A DNA stretch of 64,000 nt from Bacteroidota bacterium (GTDB taxonomy: Bacteria > Bacteroidota > Bacteroidia > UKL13-3), in the NCBI GenBank assembly GCA_027487835.1, contig JAIYCU010000013.1:62001-126000 (forward strand). The letters are read 5' to 3'. The stretch's first letter is position 1; each line of letters begins with the position of its first letter. The notes below the pieces were generated by a model. That model saw only the letters and a list, made by a program, of their open reading frames with translations, did no database searches and had not been told where the DNA came from. Made by a program: the position numbers and the translations under genes. Positions 45,766-55,046 of this stretch are shown piece after piece.

Positions 45766-46218
45766 CTAATCCCAAACATACTTTTCATCATATTCTACAT
45801 TATACTTTTTAAGAAAAGCTCTGTATTCATCTTTAAATGCTTTTTTACCATGGTGTTCGTGTTGGTTTGCTATATAAGCAATTACTTTTTCAACTTGTGC
45901 TGGATTTACCGAAAACGCTCCATAGCCATCTTGCCAATAGAAGTTTTCATATCCTTTGCCCTTTGTTTTTATCCACTTTGAAGAATGTGATTTTAATTCT
46001 TCCATCAACTTCATTAAAGCGATTTTTTTTGAAAGCATACATAGGATATGTATATGGTCGGTATAACCACCAACTTTTAAAACAGAGCATCCAAGTTTGT
46101 TACAGATACCACCAAGGTAAGCATGCAGTTCAGCTTCTACTGGTGGGTAAATTAAAGGTTCACGATGCTTGGTACTAAATACAAGATGAACATAGTTTTT
46201 TACTAATGACTGTCCCAT
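45766..46218 (-). CDS. REP-associated/IS200-type tyrosine (HUH, Y1) transposase
   Basis: The 150-residue product has the HUH motif DHIHIL (H55, H57) and the catalytic tyrosine Y115 in KVIAYIANQHEHH. Size and motifs fit the Y1_Tnp family that includes IS200 TnpA and the RAYT proteins. No tnpB and no clear IS ends are visible. The region directly upstream contains arrays of short hairpins (see the two repeat entries), which is the arrangement expected for a RAYT with its REP substrates. It appears intact and could be active. Confidence 0.9.
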   Translation of the reverse strand: MGQSLVKNYVHLVFSTKHREPLIYPPVEAELHAYLGGICNKLGCSVLKVGGYTDHIHILCMLSKKIALMKLMEELKSHSSKWIKTKGKGYENFYWQDGYGAFSVNPAQVEKVIAYIANQHEHHGKKAFKDEYRAFLKKYNVEYDEKYVWD

Positions 46219-46254
46219 AGATTATAAAATTAATATTTTATTTATCTAAAATCA

Positions 46255-46424
46255 AGCCCTGAAGGGGCGCTATACTTTAACATAGGGTATCGCCCTATGA
46301 TATACACTAACATAGGGTATCGCCCTATGATATGCACTAACATAGGGTATCGCCCTATGATATACACTAACATAGGGTATCGCCCTATGATATACCTCCC
46401 TATGAGCCCTGAAGGGGCGCCATA
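46255..46424. repeat. four 30-bp hairpin units framed by a direct repeat
   Basis: The hairpin CATAGGGTATCGCCCTATG occurs at 46281, 46311, 46341 and 46371, exactly 30 bases apart. The group is framed by GCCCTGAAGGGGCGC at about 46256 and 46406. A short apparent protein with YIIGRYPML repeats is only a translation of the array. These have the form of REP-like elements next to a Y1 transposase. Confidence 0.85.
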
Positions 46425-46485
46425 CCTTACCTCAACGCGATATATCATATAGCGAATTGGGTGTTTTAATCTACATATTGTATTC

Positions 46486-46645
46486 CACCCCTTCGGGGCT
46501 GTGTATGTAGTTATAGATGTGACTCTCGATGGGCTTAACCCATCGTTGGTGGTATAACGCCCCTTCGGGGCTATGATAAGCAGTTATAGATGTGACTTTC
46601 GATGGTCTAAACCCATCGTTGGTGGTATTACGCCCCTTCGGGGCT
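46486..46645. repeat. three copies of a CCCCTTCGGGG hairpin repeat of about 72 bp
   Basis: CGCCCCTTCGGGGCT-type hairpins occur near 46488, 46559 and 46632. Between them a second dyad, GATGGG...CCCATC, followed by GTTGGTGGTAT, is repeated. The two families of hairpin fill the gap between the transposase gene and the gene fragment that follows; I see no gene in it. Confidence 0.8.
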
Positions 46646-46699
46646 GTGTTATGTAGTTATAGATGTACAATCCTTATTATGGGTCGATGCATGGGGTTA

Positions 46700-46966
46700 C
46701 TATAGCTTCGACTGGCAATAATTACTAAAATTACAAGCATATGGTTTATTGCATTGTGGTCCCATTTCAATGTTTGGAATGGTTTTGAGGTTTACCAGCT
46801 TTTTAAGGTCGAAAATATGATTGCAGATAAAATCTTGTTGAAGCAATACTTCCTCCAATACAGATGAAGGTTTAAAAAGCTTTCCCACTTCAAGTTCGCC
46901 TGTGGGCAAATATTCATTGTCGAAATGAATGATTGAAAAATTTGAACCAAAATATCCACTGGGCAC
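46700..46966 (-). pseudogene. C-terminal fragment of a DUF2779-like protein
   Basis: The 88 residues contain IIHFDNEYLPTGELEVGKLFKPSSV and end with MGPQCNKPYACNFSNYC, the cysteine-rich end of DUF2779 proteins, which resemble Cas4/AddB-type iron-sulphur nucleases. The normal protein is several hundred residues; the rest is missing, and the upstream 90 bases before the DUF1826-like gene cannot hold it. An overlapping frame in the next phase has further hydrophobic residues and could mark a frameshift. I treat it as a remnant left beside the hairpin repeats. Confidence 0.6.
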
Positions 46967-47059
46967 AAGACATCATTATACATAAAAGCCGCTTCGTAGA
47001 TTACGCGGTATTTGAATAATTATCCGGGTGGAAACATAGCTATAGCAAATGGTGGTGTA

Positions 47060-47758
47060 TTAGCAAATCAATAACAAGCGAAATTCCCCTTCATTTTCTA
47101 TGGGGGCTCTATGAATGCAAGGGAGCACTGTTTGTTTTGGATGATCCACCGCCAAACGCCAGAGATGTCCTACTCCTAGATTGGTGGCACTTGCCCCAGG
47201 TAGGGCTTGATAATGTAAATCAAAATAATTGTCCTTCAAAAAATCTTCAAATTCCTCAGTTGGCCCCCCATGTAAATCTTTAAGTTTCATTCGAATTTCA
47301 GGAACTAGAATTTTTTGAGAGGCTTGGCTATTAGCAATGATATCACTTGCAGCCCCATAATACGTGCATAAAAAAGTGTCTGTTGCAATAGGCGAGCGAT
47401 CTACATGGTAGGAGTATACATCAGTGGAAATAAAATCTAATTCATCATCTCTTTCATAACATTTTAGCAAATTTAAGGTGGGTGAAGCTCCGAAATCGGC
47501 TAATAACTTAAAATCATTTAAGATACTATTTCTGGCAATATTCCCCATTTCTGATAGTTCGAGTGCTAATAAGTCATTAAGAGTAACTTCCGTTACATTT
47601 TCTTTGAGTTGCAGTTTCCTTACAATGGCTTCAAAATCCCCTTCCAAGTTCCTAAACCAACACTGTGCATTCATTTCTCCCTTGAAGTCTGTATTTACAA
47701 GTTCCGGAAAAGTAGATGCGATTCCAATTTGAGGATTATCAAAAAATGTTTGGCTCAT
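47060..47758 (-). CDS. DUF1826-like protein
   Basis: The C-terminal half matches my memory of DUF1826: FISTDVYSYHVDRSP, DTFLCTYYGAASDII, then GHLWRL, and CIHRAPIENEGEFRLLLIC near the end, with conserved His and Arg residues that suggest a cupin-like metal site. DUF1826 genes are often beside zinc-response genes, but nothing of that kind is nearby. No signal peptide. The N-terminal 100 residues are not recognised. Confidence is moderate because the match is by pattern. Confidence 0.55.
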   Translation of the reverse strand: MSQTFFDNPQIGIASTFPELVNTDFKGEMNAQCWFRNLEGDFEAIVRKLQLKENVTEVTLNDLLALELSEMGNIARNSILNDFKLLADFGASPTLNLLKCYERDDELDFISTDVYSYHVDRSPIATDTFLCTYYGAASDIIANSQASQKILVPEIRMKLKDLHGGPTEEFEDFLKDNYFDLHYQALPGASATNLGVGHLWRLAVDHPKQTVLPCIHRAPIENEGEFRLLLIC

Positions 47759-47848
47759 TAATGGTTTAGCAAGTATAAATTCGGTTTAATTAATAATTAA
47801 ACAATATCGCATTTTTTCAATTATAATGCAATTGAAATTGGATTATAA

Positions 47849-49129
47849 TTGAAAGAAGTACTATATAAATTCTGTTATCTCCTGGCTTGTATGTTATTAG
47901 TAGGATGTTACCAATATCCTATTAACCCTAAAGGGTTCAAAAACTACAAAGCCACCAGAATGGAAGGCTTACCACTAAAATCTGGCTTAAAATATGGTTT
48001 GCCATATATAAGGAAATATTGGAATAAAAGTGATGAAACCCATGGATTAGGAAAGGAAGCGTTTTTTCCAAAGCCAGTTGATTTACAAACCTTAATGGCT
48101 AAAGATACTAACTGTTTGCAGCTTGCTTTTGTGGGAGACATCATGTGGATGCGCGGAAAACAAAAGCATTTAGTATCGAAAGAAATAAAAGACTTTTTAG
48201 CAAGTAATAACTTAGTATTTGGAAACCTAGAAACACCAATTTCAAATAAACATCCTGTAAGAAATTTTTTTCCAGATTATGCTATTTACAATGACGATAC
48301 AAGTTTAATTAATGGTTTCTTAAAAGACCCCCAACACTGTCTATTTAACGGAGTAAGCTTGGCCAATAATCATGCGATGGATTTAGGCTTAGAAGGTTTG
48401 GCCAGCACAATTGAATTCCTAAAAGCGAAAGGTGTAGTTCCAATGGGTGCTTCGGCAAGCCCCTTGTTGCCCCTTTATGAAAAGTTTCAAGCAAAAGGGT
48501 TAAGCATTGGAATACATGCTGCTGCGTGGGGATTAAACAATCCTGAATTGCTAAATAATGAAGGCTTAGGCTTTCATCAAGTTAAATCATTATCCTACCC
48601 ATATGTTTATGATATAAGCAACCAAGTTCCCATAAACGCTTTAGCTAAAATGGAACAGGATAGCATTGATTTAAAAATTGTATTTATGCATTGGGGATTT
48701 GAATTTGAATTCTATCCTGATAGCCTCATACAAAACTATGCTAAAACACTTTCTGAAGCTGGTGCAGATATCATTATTGGCGCTCACCCACATGTTATAC
48801 AACCGGTGGTTTATTTAAGCAGAGCCCATCAAAATAAACCTCCCACCTTGGTATATTATTCGCTAGGAAATTTTTGTAGTCAGATGTACACAACAGCCTG
48901 CAAAACAGGAATGATTGCACATATTGCTGTCAATAGAAATGGTTTGAACCAACTTAGCGCAAATGCCTTAGAACCAGTTTTTGTGTACACCCATAAAAAA
49001 GGTTGGGCAGCTAATAGAACCAAATTACACTTGATTAGAACACCAATACTTGAAATGCCTCAGGGTTTGTCTTCCCATAAATGGAAGAAAATCAAAAAAA
49101 CGCTTAAGTTGTTTGAAAGCCATTCATAG
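47849..49129 (+). CDS. CapA-family metallophosphatase-fold lipoprotein, TTG start
   Basis: The CapA/PgsA superfamily signature is clear: LQLAFVGDIMW, FGNLETPIS, LANNHAMDLG, VFMHWGFEFE and IIIGAHPHVIQP carry the Asp, Asn and His ligands of a calcineurin-like site. Family members act in poly-gamma-glutamate or other capsule synthesis and as envelope hydrolases; the substrate here is unknown. The frame starts at TTG, which gives a lipoprotein signal ending LLVGC; the first in-frame ATG would remove most of it. It has a strong terminator 15 bases after the stop. Confidence 0.8.
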   Translation: MKEVLYKFCYLLACMLLVGCYQYPINPKGFKNYKATRMEGLPLKSGLKYGLPYIRKYWNKSDETHGLGKEAFFPKPVDLQTLMAKDTNCLQLAFVGDIMWMRGKQKHLVSKEIKDFLASNNLVFGNLETPISNKHPVRNFFPDYAIYNDDTSLINGFLKDPQHCLFNGVSLANNHAMDLGLEGLASTIEFLKAKGVVPMGASASPLLPLYEKFQAKGLSIGIHAAAWGLNNPELLNNEGLGFHQVKSLSYPYVYDISNQVPINALAKMEQDSIDLKIVFMHWGFEFEFYPDSLIQNYAKTLSEAGADIIIGAHPHVIQPVVYLSRAHQNKPPTLVYYSLGNFCSQMYTTACKTGMIAHIAVNRNGLNQLSANALEPVFVYTHKKGWAANRTKLHLIRTPILEMPQGLSSHKWKKIKKTLKLFESHS

Positions 49130-49614
49130 GGAAGTATAATTAAAAAAAGAAAGACCCCTTGAGGGGCCTTTCTTTTCACTACAAATGCCAAAGCATACTC
49201 ACGAGTGGCCAGTGTAATATTGGACTTTTGGGTCCAAGCATCTGTGGTTGGGTTGTATTGCCATAAATCATTCATTTGCCCGGGACTGGTGCCATAACTG
49301 CGCCCGCATGTAATATATCCATAAGGCTCAATGGCAAAACTACAAGCATTAACCCTTAAGCCTGGCGGGAAAACTGCTTTGCGTGTCCAATTGGAAGTTA
49401 AAGTATTGTAACACCAAAGTCGAGCGGTATCTGCAGGTAAGTAATATATGTTTGAACCAATTACAAAGCCACACCCATATTTTGAATTCCACGCGGTATC
49501 TACCACAGTTTGGAAGGGCAAATTGGGAAGTTGTGTCCAAGTTTGGGTATTACCCTTGCTAGGTGGAAAGAAAAACAGCAAGGATAAAAAAAGGAATTTA
49601 AGGATCATATCCAA
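49060..49614 (-). pseudogene. truncated Kelch-like secreted protein
   Basis: Signal peptide ending SKGNTQ, then Kelch-like repeats: TWTQLPNLPF, YNTLTSNWTRKAVFPPG, DLWQYNPTTDAWTQKSNI. After LATREYALAFVV (about residue 146) the Kelch pattern stops exactly where the terminator of the convergent CapA-like gene begins, and the last 38 residues are a translation of that terminator and of capA-like antisense DNA. A full Kelch propeller needs about 300 residues, so this is the 5' part of a gene that was cut by a deletion or rearrangement. Confidence 0.7.
49145..49176. terminator. terminator of the CapA-like gene
   Basis: Arms AAAAGAAAGACCCC and GGGGCCTTTCTTTT with a TTGA loop, T-rich on both strands. 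The Kelch-like frame on the opposite strand is read through it. Confidence 0.8.
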
Positions 49615-49675
49615 TTAATTATAAACCAAAGCTAATCGCAATAAGCGGATTATTATATGTTTAAAGTCAGTAAAA

Positions 49676-50320
49676 CTAAAAACTAACCAAGCGATACTTA
49701 ACTGCGTTTAGGGTCAAACCAACCCTTGATTTAACGCTAAACTTTTCGAATAAAGCAGCTCTATAGGAATCAATAGACTTAACGCTTACATGCATTAAAT
49801 CTGCAATCTCCTTGTAGGTTAAGTCTGAACAAGCAAGTTTTAAAAAATCCTTTTCTCGATCGCTAAGTTGCAACATGGGGTATTCTGGCGAATCAGAAGA
49901 AACAATGCGAATGAGTTTGCCAGTAACTTTATCGGTATAATGAAAACCTTTATTGAGTATATCTTTAACCGCAACCTCTAAATCACCTATTTCAATGTCT
50001 TTAGGCAAATATCCTTTCACACCTAGCTTTAACATCCTTAAAATAGAAATTTCTTCCTCCACCATAGATAATACAAGAATTGGAATTTGAGGATAATTTT
50101 TTTGAAGGTAAGCAGCAACTTCAAAGCCATTAATACCTTTTAGTTCAATGTCTAAAATGAGCAAATCGGGCAATTTCCCAGATGCTAAAACGGGTAGCAA
50201 CTCCTCTCCAGAAGCAAAATCTTTCACAATTTTAAATTCTTGGCAATACAACTCCACTAATTGTTTCAATCCATTTCTAAAAATCTTATGGTCGTCTACA
50301 ATATACACTTCACAATTCAT
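49676..50320 (-). CDS. NarL/FixJ-family response regulator
   Basis: Receiver with DD (9-10), phospho-acceptor D57 (LLILDIEL), and a LuxR-type helix-turn-helix (LSDREKDFLKLACSDLTYKEIADLMHVSVKSIDSYR) near residues 150-210. It overlaps the kinase gene upstream on the same strand (ATGA-type), so the pair is co-translated. It should bind DNA as a dimer after phosphorylation. The targets are unknown. Confidence 0.95.
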   Translation of the reverse strand: MNCEVYIVDDHKIFRNGLKQLVELYCQEFKIVKDFASGEELLPVLASGKLPDLLILDIELKGINGFEVAAYLQKNYPQIPILVLSMVEEEISILRMLKLGVKGYLPKDIEIGDLEVAVKDILNKGFHYTDKVTGKLIRIVSSDSPEYPMLQLSDREKDFLKLACSDLTYKEIADLMHVSVKSIDSYRAALFEKFSVKSRVGLTLNAVKYRLVSF

Positions 50321-51126
50321 GATGATTTTATTAGAGGAATTTTTAAAGTAAAAGAAAATCCAGTATTATCTAAGTTATTCATTTGTGCAGAAGCATGCAA
50401 AATTTCTGCACGTTCACGAATAATTTTTAATCCTGACCCACCTGTATGCGTTTTTATTGATTTGTTAATCCCCAGTCCATTATCTTGATAGGTGAGCATA
50501 ATTTCATCGTTCAAACAATCTATAGTAAGGTTGGCTTGACTTGCCTGAGCATGTTGCAAGGTATTATTAATGAGTTCTTGTATGATTCTGAAAGTATGAA
50601 AGCAAACATTGGCAGGCAAGTTTTCTATTTCATTAGACAATTTCACTTCAATCATTAAGGTATTGGTTTCATTGATAGAGGTAACCAAGCGGTCTATGGA
50701 TTGACCCAAATCGTATTCTAATAAACTATCCTGCTTAATGGTTGCAGCCAACTGTTTCACTTGGGCAATGAGTTCTTCGGCAAGAAAAACAGAGCGATTG
50801 ACAATATCCGAATCCAAACTAAGGTTGTTTCTTTCCAAGGTTTTAAGGTTCATTTTTAGAATGGCAAGGGTAGCGCCAAGGCTATCATGAAGCTCTCGCC
50901 TAACATTCTCGCTTATTTCTGTCCGAATACTTTGTTCAAGTTTTAGGTGTTCTTCTTTGGCACTAATTTTATTACGCCATAGTATTTGCTGGGCCTTGGT
51001 ATATTTAATGATAAAGTAAATAGTGAAACCAGTAGACAACACAAATAGAAGTGTACCAGAAATGAGCACAAATGACAAATCTTCTAAATCAAATTGTTGA
51101 GGTAGTTTAAATTGATAAATTTCCAT
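50317..51126 (-). CDS. sensor histidine kinase, HisKA_3 type
   Basis: One membrane helix (about 18-42), a short cytoplasmic coil, then the HisKA_3 motif RRELHDSLGATLA (phospho-His H80) and an HATPase with ELINNTLQHA, DNGLGI and GSGLKIIRERA. There is almost no periplasmic sensor region, so sensing must come from another protein; the membrane protein encoded just upstream, overlapping by 20 bases, is the likely sensor. Confidence 0.95.
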   Translation of the reverse strand: MEIYQFKLPQQFDLEDLSFVLISGTLLFVLSTGFTIYFIIKYTKAQQILWRNKISAKEEHLKLEQSIRTEISENVRRELHDSLGATLAILKMNLKTLERNNLSLDSDIVNRSVFLAEELIAQVKQLAATIKQDSLLEYDLGQSIDRLVTSINETNTLMIEVKLSNEIENLPANVCFHTFRIIQELINNTLQHAQASQANLTIDCLNDEIMLTYQDNGLGINKSIKTHTGGSGLKIIRERAEILHASAQMNNLDNTGFSFTLKIPLIKSS

Positions 51127-51745
51127 CTACACGGATACAATAAAAGTAAAAGTAATACAAAATGATGTTTGATACGAATAAAAACGTATCAAACATCCTA
51201 AGTCCTCCATAATTAATATTGGCTGTTATTGCATAAAAGCCAAAAAAGAAATAATTGAAGGTATAAAAGAATAGGGTAGTTAATAAGAATATCAAGGTGA
51301 TCATTCGCGGCAAAGGAATTAAACTTGGTTTCTCCAGAGATATGTTGATGCCAATTAAAGAGAACACCACCAAATAAATGCTCAAAAGCATGGTATGGAG
51401 TGAAGGAAAAACGGCAAAACCAAATTTAAAGGAAGCATATACCTCCGTAGCTAATAGCAAAGGGGTAATTAAGTATAAAACGAACTTCCATTTAGATTGC
51501 GAGAGTATATCATGCAAAACGATGGCATACCAAAAAGTGGCTAGAATCAAATATACATGATATACGGGATAGTTTGTACCATGAGCAAAACTCATCCACC
51601 TACTAACAGTTTGTGATAAAAATGCCAATGCACCCAATCCCATGATTAGCTTTTGACGTTTGCTAAGGTGTTTAAACTTAACCAATCCATAGGCTAGGCA
51701 AAGAAAAGGGAAAAGTTGATAGGCTATAAAACGGAAGGTTATCAT
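51107..51745 (-). CDS. multi-helix membrane protein, probable separate sensor for the kinase
   Basis: Six or seven hydrophobic helices fill 212 residues; loops are short. A Tyr/His cluster (NYPVYHVYLILATFWYAIVLHDI) in the third and fourth helices is unusual. Its 3' end overlaps the kinase start, so expression is tightly linked. It is not a transporter family that I recognise. A role as the detached sensor module of a kinase lacking one is inference from the arrangement. Confidence 0.7.
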   Translation of the reverse strand: MITFRFIAYQLFPFLCLAYGLVKFKHLSKRQKLIMGLGALAFLSQTVSRWMSFAHGTNYPVYHVYLILATFWYAIVLHDILSQSKWKFVLYLITPLLLATEVYASFKFGFAVFPSLHTMLLSIYLVVFSLIGINISLEKPSLIPLPRMITLIFLLTTLFFYTFNYFFFGFYAITANINYGGLRMFDTFLFVSNIILYYFYFYCIRVDGNLSI

Positions 51746-51826
51746 ATCAAATTAAATAGATAATACTTTATAATCCCTTTTAAAAAGCATTTTGATTGTT
51801 CTGTTAACACTTGCCTCCAAACTAAA

Positions 51827-52231
51827 CTACCTTTCGTCAAAAATATCAATATTAGTTGAGCACCTGGCAGGACATGGGTCACAAAGGTCATACATTTTAT
51901 CTGTAAGGATGGCGCCATTGTCTGCATTATTACCATTTTCTACCCCGCAAGTTATTACTTGGAAATTGCCTACAGTATTTTGCCCAAACATTAAAAAGAG
52001 GTGCGTTACATTCTTACCATCAGTTCTATTTAGAATTTCTATAATATCTTCCTTATCAAACCATAGGCCTTTTAAGGTCTCTACAGTTCCATTCTCTTGC
52101 GTAACTTGAATGGCATCGGGGTTAGATAAGTAGGCTGTGTGCATGTCTTTAGCCTCTTGAAGGGTGATTTTTGAACTGGCAAATGCTTTTGTTGCCTTAT
52201 CAGCTCTTGTAAAAGAAAATGTTGCTTTCAT
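51827..52231 (-). CDS. small conserved hypothetical protein with a Cys-rich end
   Basis: The 134-residue protein has no signal peptide. It holds a central ETLKGLWFDKEDIIEILNRTD segment and ends DLCDPCPARCSTNI, with three closely spaced cysteines (a possible metal site). I do not recognise the family. It lies 82 bases upstream of the membrane-sensor gene on the same strand and could be its first cistron, or stand alone. Confidence 0.7.
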   Translation of the reverse strand: MKATFSFTRADKATKAFASSKITLQEAKDMHTAYLSNPDAIQVTQENGTVETLKGLWFDKEDIIEILNRTDGKNVTHLFLMFGQNTVGNFQVITCGVENGNNADNGAILTDKMYDLCDPCPARCSTNIDIFDER

Positions 52232-52386
52232 ATTGATTTTATATAAGGTTCAAATATGCAGCACAGCATACAATTAAAATATAGGAAATTTCCTATTTTA
52301 AATTTAGGGCAATCCCTACTAAAATTAAATTCACCTATCAGCACCTTTGATGAAACAATTTAAAAAACCTTTTAAACTTAAAATTA

Positions 52387-53984
52387 TGAAAACGAGATTA
52401 TTTATTTTAACAATCTTACTTTGCTTTACCATGCATAGTTGGGGACAAAATTCTATTAAAATTATTAAACTTGATTTTAAAGAAAAACGATTTACAAATT
52501 TAGACTCACTTGAGGATTTAAAGCAAGGAGATTTCTATCAACTACAAATAGATAACATCAATTTGAACCATTACAAAGTAAGTATTGGAAAAACAGATTC
52601 GATTGTGGTATCGGAGGTAGAATTTCCAACATTTAATGCAATTGGACTTGGTTCTATTACAGATATATTGAGTAGTTTAAACAATGCAACATTTAGCGCG
52701 CCTTTGGTTACCGTAGAAGATCCAATTTCTTTAGCTAAATCAAAGGAAGTACTTAAACTTAAAAGTGATCTAAATAGAATAAATGTCAATAAAAGTGGTT
52801 ACACTTCTGAGGAGCAGGCAATAATAAATATGAAAAATGAATCTATTAATAAATTACAATATGAAATTAACCTATTAGAAATAGATAACTTGGCCAGGTT
52901 AAGTTTTAAAGACCAAATATTATATGAAACTAAGCTTGCTAGTGATTCTTTAGTAGAAATGGCTAAAACCTTAAAGGAACACATAAGAATAATAAACAAC
53001 TCTGTTATTGCACAATTAGAATTGGTTGCTCTTACTTATAAAGAGTCGATTTACGATAAACCAACTGAATCAACATCAATATTTGAAACATTACAGCCTA
53101 AAGGTATAAAAACCATATTAGAAGCTACTAAAATTGAGCAAATGGCATTATTTGAAATTGAAAATAAAATAAATACTATAGAGCGTAACTATCGTAACTT
53201 CATAGACAAGAATAAAAATAGCACCAAATTCATGGCTTTATTTGAAAAAGATGAAGACATAAAAAATAAACATAAACAATTGCTAGCTGCCATAGAAAAA
53301 CTTAAAATCGAAACTATGGATTCTGTTTATTCAAAAATTAATACTATAAATATAATTAAGTATTTAAACGCCATAATAGATTTAGATAACAACAAGGAAA
53401 GATCAATTTTAACATTACCAATGCAGCATAATGGTGATGTAAGCAAATTATCGATTAATATTACGCCTAAAAAAGAAGAATTTGGAAATCATTTTCATAC
53501 TGAAATTAGTTTTCCCAAAAATAATAAATTCTATGTTGGTGTTGGTACATCATTTTATTATGGAAACTTCAAGAATGAGGTTTATAGTATTAAGGCTAAT
53601 ATTATTAATGACACCACAACAAATTATCAAATAGTTGATGAAAAAAATAAGAATGGGGAAATAGGCATAGCCACGTTAATTCATTTTGGATATAGACCAT
53701 TTTCTAAAAATAGAGATTGGGATATTTTTGCTGTAAATTTGGTAACAGGACCCGCATTATCTTTAACCAATACTGTTAAGGCTCGACTCGCTATTGGGGG
53801 TGGAATTGCTTTAGGCAGAAAAAATATGTTAACCATAAATGGTTTGTACATGGGTGGCTTTGTTGACCAGAAAAGTGAGGTATTCGATACTGCAGCAACA
53901 TATAGCGAAAGGCCTGATAAGATTACTGTGTCGAAATTACAAGGCGCATTTGCTATTTCACTAGGTTATATCTATAAATTTTAA
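52387..53984 (+). CDS. secreted hypothetical protein with long coiled coil and barrel-like end
   Basis: I start at the ATG giving a signal peptide (MKTRLFILTILLCFTMHSWG|QN); the frame is open 40 bases upstream. Residues about 120-330 are charged helices rich in Lys, Glu and Ile (coiled coil). The last 150 residues have strand patterns (FYVGVGTSFYYG, GEIGIATLIHFGYRPF, LAIGGGIALG, FAISLGYIYKF) that suggest a small outer-membrane barrel ending in Phe. The function is unknown. It is monocistronic, with its own terminator. Confidence 0.75.
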
Positions 53985-54002
53985 TAAGCTTTTAAAACTT
54001 AC

Positions 54003-54042
54003 AAAAACAACACCAATACTAATAGTATTTGGTGTTGTTTTT
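54003..54042 (+). terminator. terminator of the coiled-coil/barrel gene
   Basis: Arms AAAAACAACACCAATACT and AGTATTTGGTGTTGTTTTT (one bulged base) with a three-base loop and T run, about 20 bases past the stop. Confidence 0.85.
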
Positions 54043-54130
54043 ATGTTTATTACTGGTTATTTACAACTCTTTTATCAAGTAAAGTTCTTTTATTAAATTT
54101 TTAAAATAAAAACCACTTGAAATAATCATT

Positions 54131-54504
54131 CCAATCTAAAATAGTTGAGTTTAAGAACATAACCAGTTATATTCGGAAGTATACCTAGTTATATACACAG
54201 CAATACTCAGTTATGTAACCAGGTGTAGTCCGTTTTACACGGAGAAATACTCAGGTATGGTTGGAAGTATAACCAGTTATACACAGAGTCATACTTATTT
54301 AAATATGGAGGTAAACTCATTTATGTATAAAGGTAAACTCATTTATATACAAAGGTAAACTCATTTATGTATAAAGGTAAACTCATTTATGTGTAAAGGT
54401 AAACTCATTTATGTGTAAAGGTAAACCCAGTTATGTATGGAAGAGTACCAAGCTATGTGCAAACCATACCAAGCTATGCAGAAAAGTACAATAAGGTATC
54501 ATGC
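54131..54504. repeat. strictly phased 22-bp tandem array, 16-17 units
   Basis: Stepping by 22 bases from 54153 the register holds through 54504 with no insertion or deletion, and one further unit to the left fits weakly. The central units share GGTAAACTCATTTATGTAT; outer units drift to GGAAGTATACC(T/C)AGTTAT and ATAACCAGTTAT. Most have a dyad of the form ATAAC-NN-GTTAT. Period and copy number equal those of the array near 16 kb, although the sequence is unrelated. The bases from 54043 to 54130 show nothing else. A short plus-strand frame crossing the end of the array is not a gene. Confidence 0.9.
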
Positions 54505-54524
54505 TACCTTAAAAAAAATAATAA

Positions 54525-54992
54525 TTATCTCTTTTCTGCTTTTAAGTTTATGATAACCTGCTGTAGGTTATCGCTGGCTTTTTTTAGGAAGATCACACGC
54601 TTTCTTGCCCTGCGAAAAAAACGAGACAAAACAAATAGCAAGATAGCGAGGGTTGCCACAGCAATATAGGCAAGAGATTCGGCATGACTAATAATCACCT
54701 TCATTTCAAAAAAATCTTTACTGGCATTTGGCAAATTATTAGACAAGCTATCTAATCTACCCACAAAGTAGGTTACATAATATAAGCCCGACAAAAGAAC
54801 CCCTAAACTTAATAAGACCAATCCAAAGTCGAAGGCATACAAGAGACCAATTCTAAAATACCTTATCAAGAAATTGGATTCGAGACTAAGTTTGGTCTCT
54901 TCTAGCAATAAGATGCTAGCGGAGAAACCATTGGCCGCGCGGTTTGTATAATCATAACTCGATTGGTGCTTATGACTGTTTTCAGTATTCAT
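54525..54992 (-). CDS. small membrane protein, two helices
   Basis: Two hydrophobic segments (about 46-72 and 96-120 counted from the second ATG) with a short periplasmic loop SLSNNLPNASKDFFEMKVI. The cytoplasmic tail is basic (RFFRRARKRVIFLKK). I prefer the second ATG because it starts the hydrophilic NTENSHKHQSS segment; an upstream ATG six codons earlier is equally open. I do not recognise a family. It lies between the 22-bp array and the leucine-rich-repeat gene. Confidence 0.7.
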   Translation of the reverse strand: MNTENSHKHQSSYDYTNRAANGFSASILLLEETKLSLESNFLIRYFRIGLLYAFDFGLVLLSLGVLLSGLYYVTYFVGRLDSLSNNLPNASKDFFEMKVIISHAESLAYIAVATLAILLFVLSRFFRRARKRVIFLKKASDNLQQVIINLKAEKR

Positions 54993-55046
54993 AGTTTTGG
55001 TTTTTAGCAAGATACCCTAAATCCATTGCATAAAATCATTTATAAT

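Noticed and set aside
46242-46448. Minus-strand frame with YIIGRYPML repeats
   Set aside because: It is a readthrough of the 30-bp hairpin array, a multiple of three.
54131-54669. Possible CRISPR array or plus-strand coding gene
   Set aside because: There are no spacers and no cas genes; the plus frame at 54433-54669 starts in the array and runs antisense to a better supported membrane gene.
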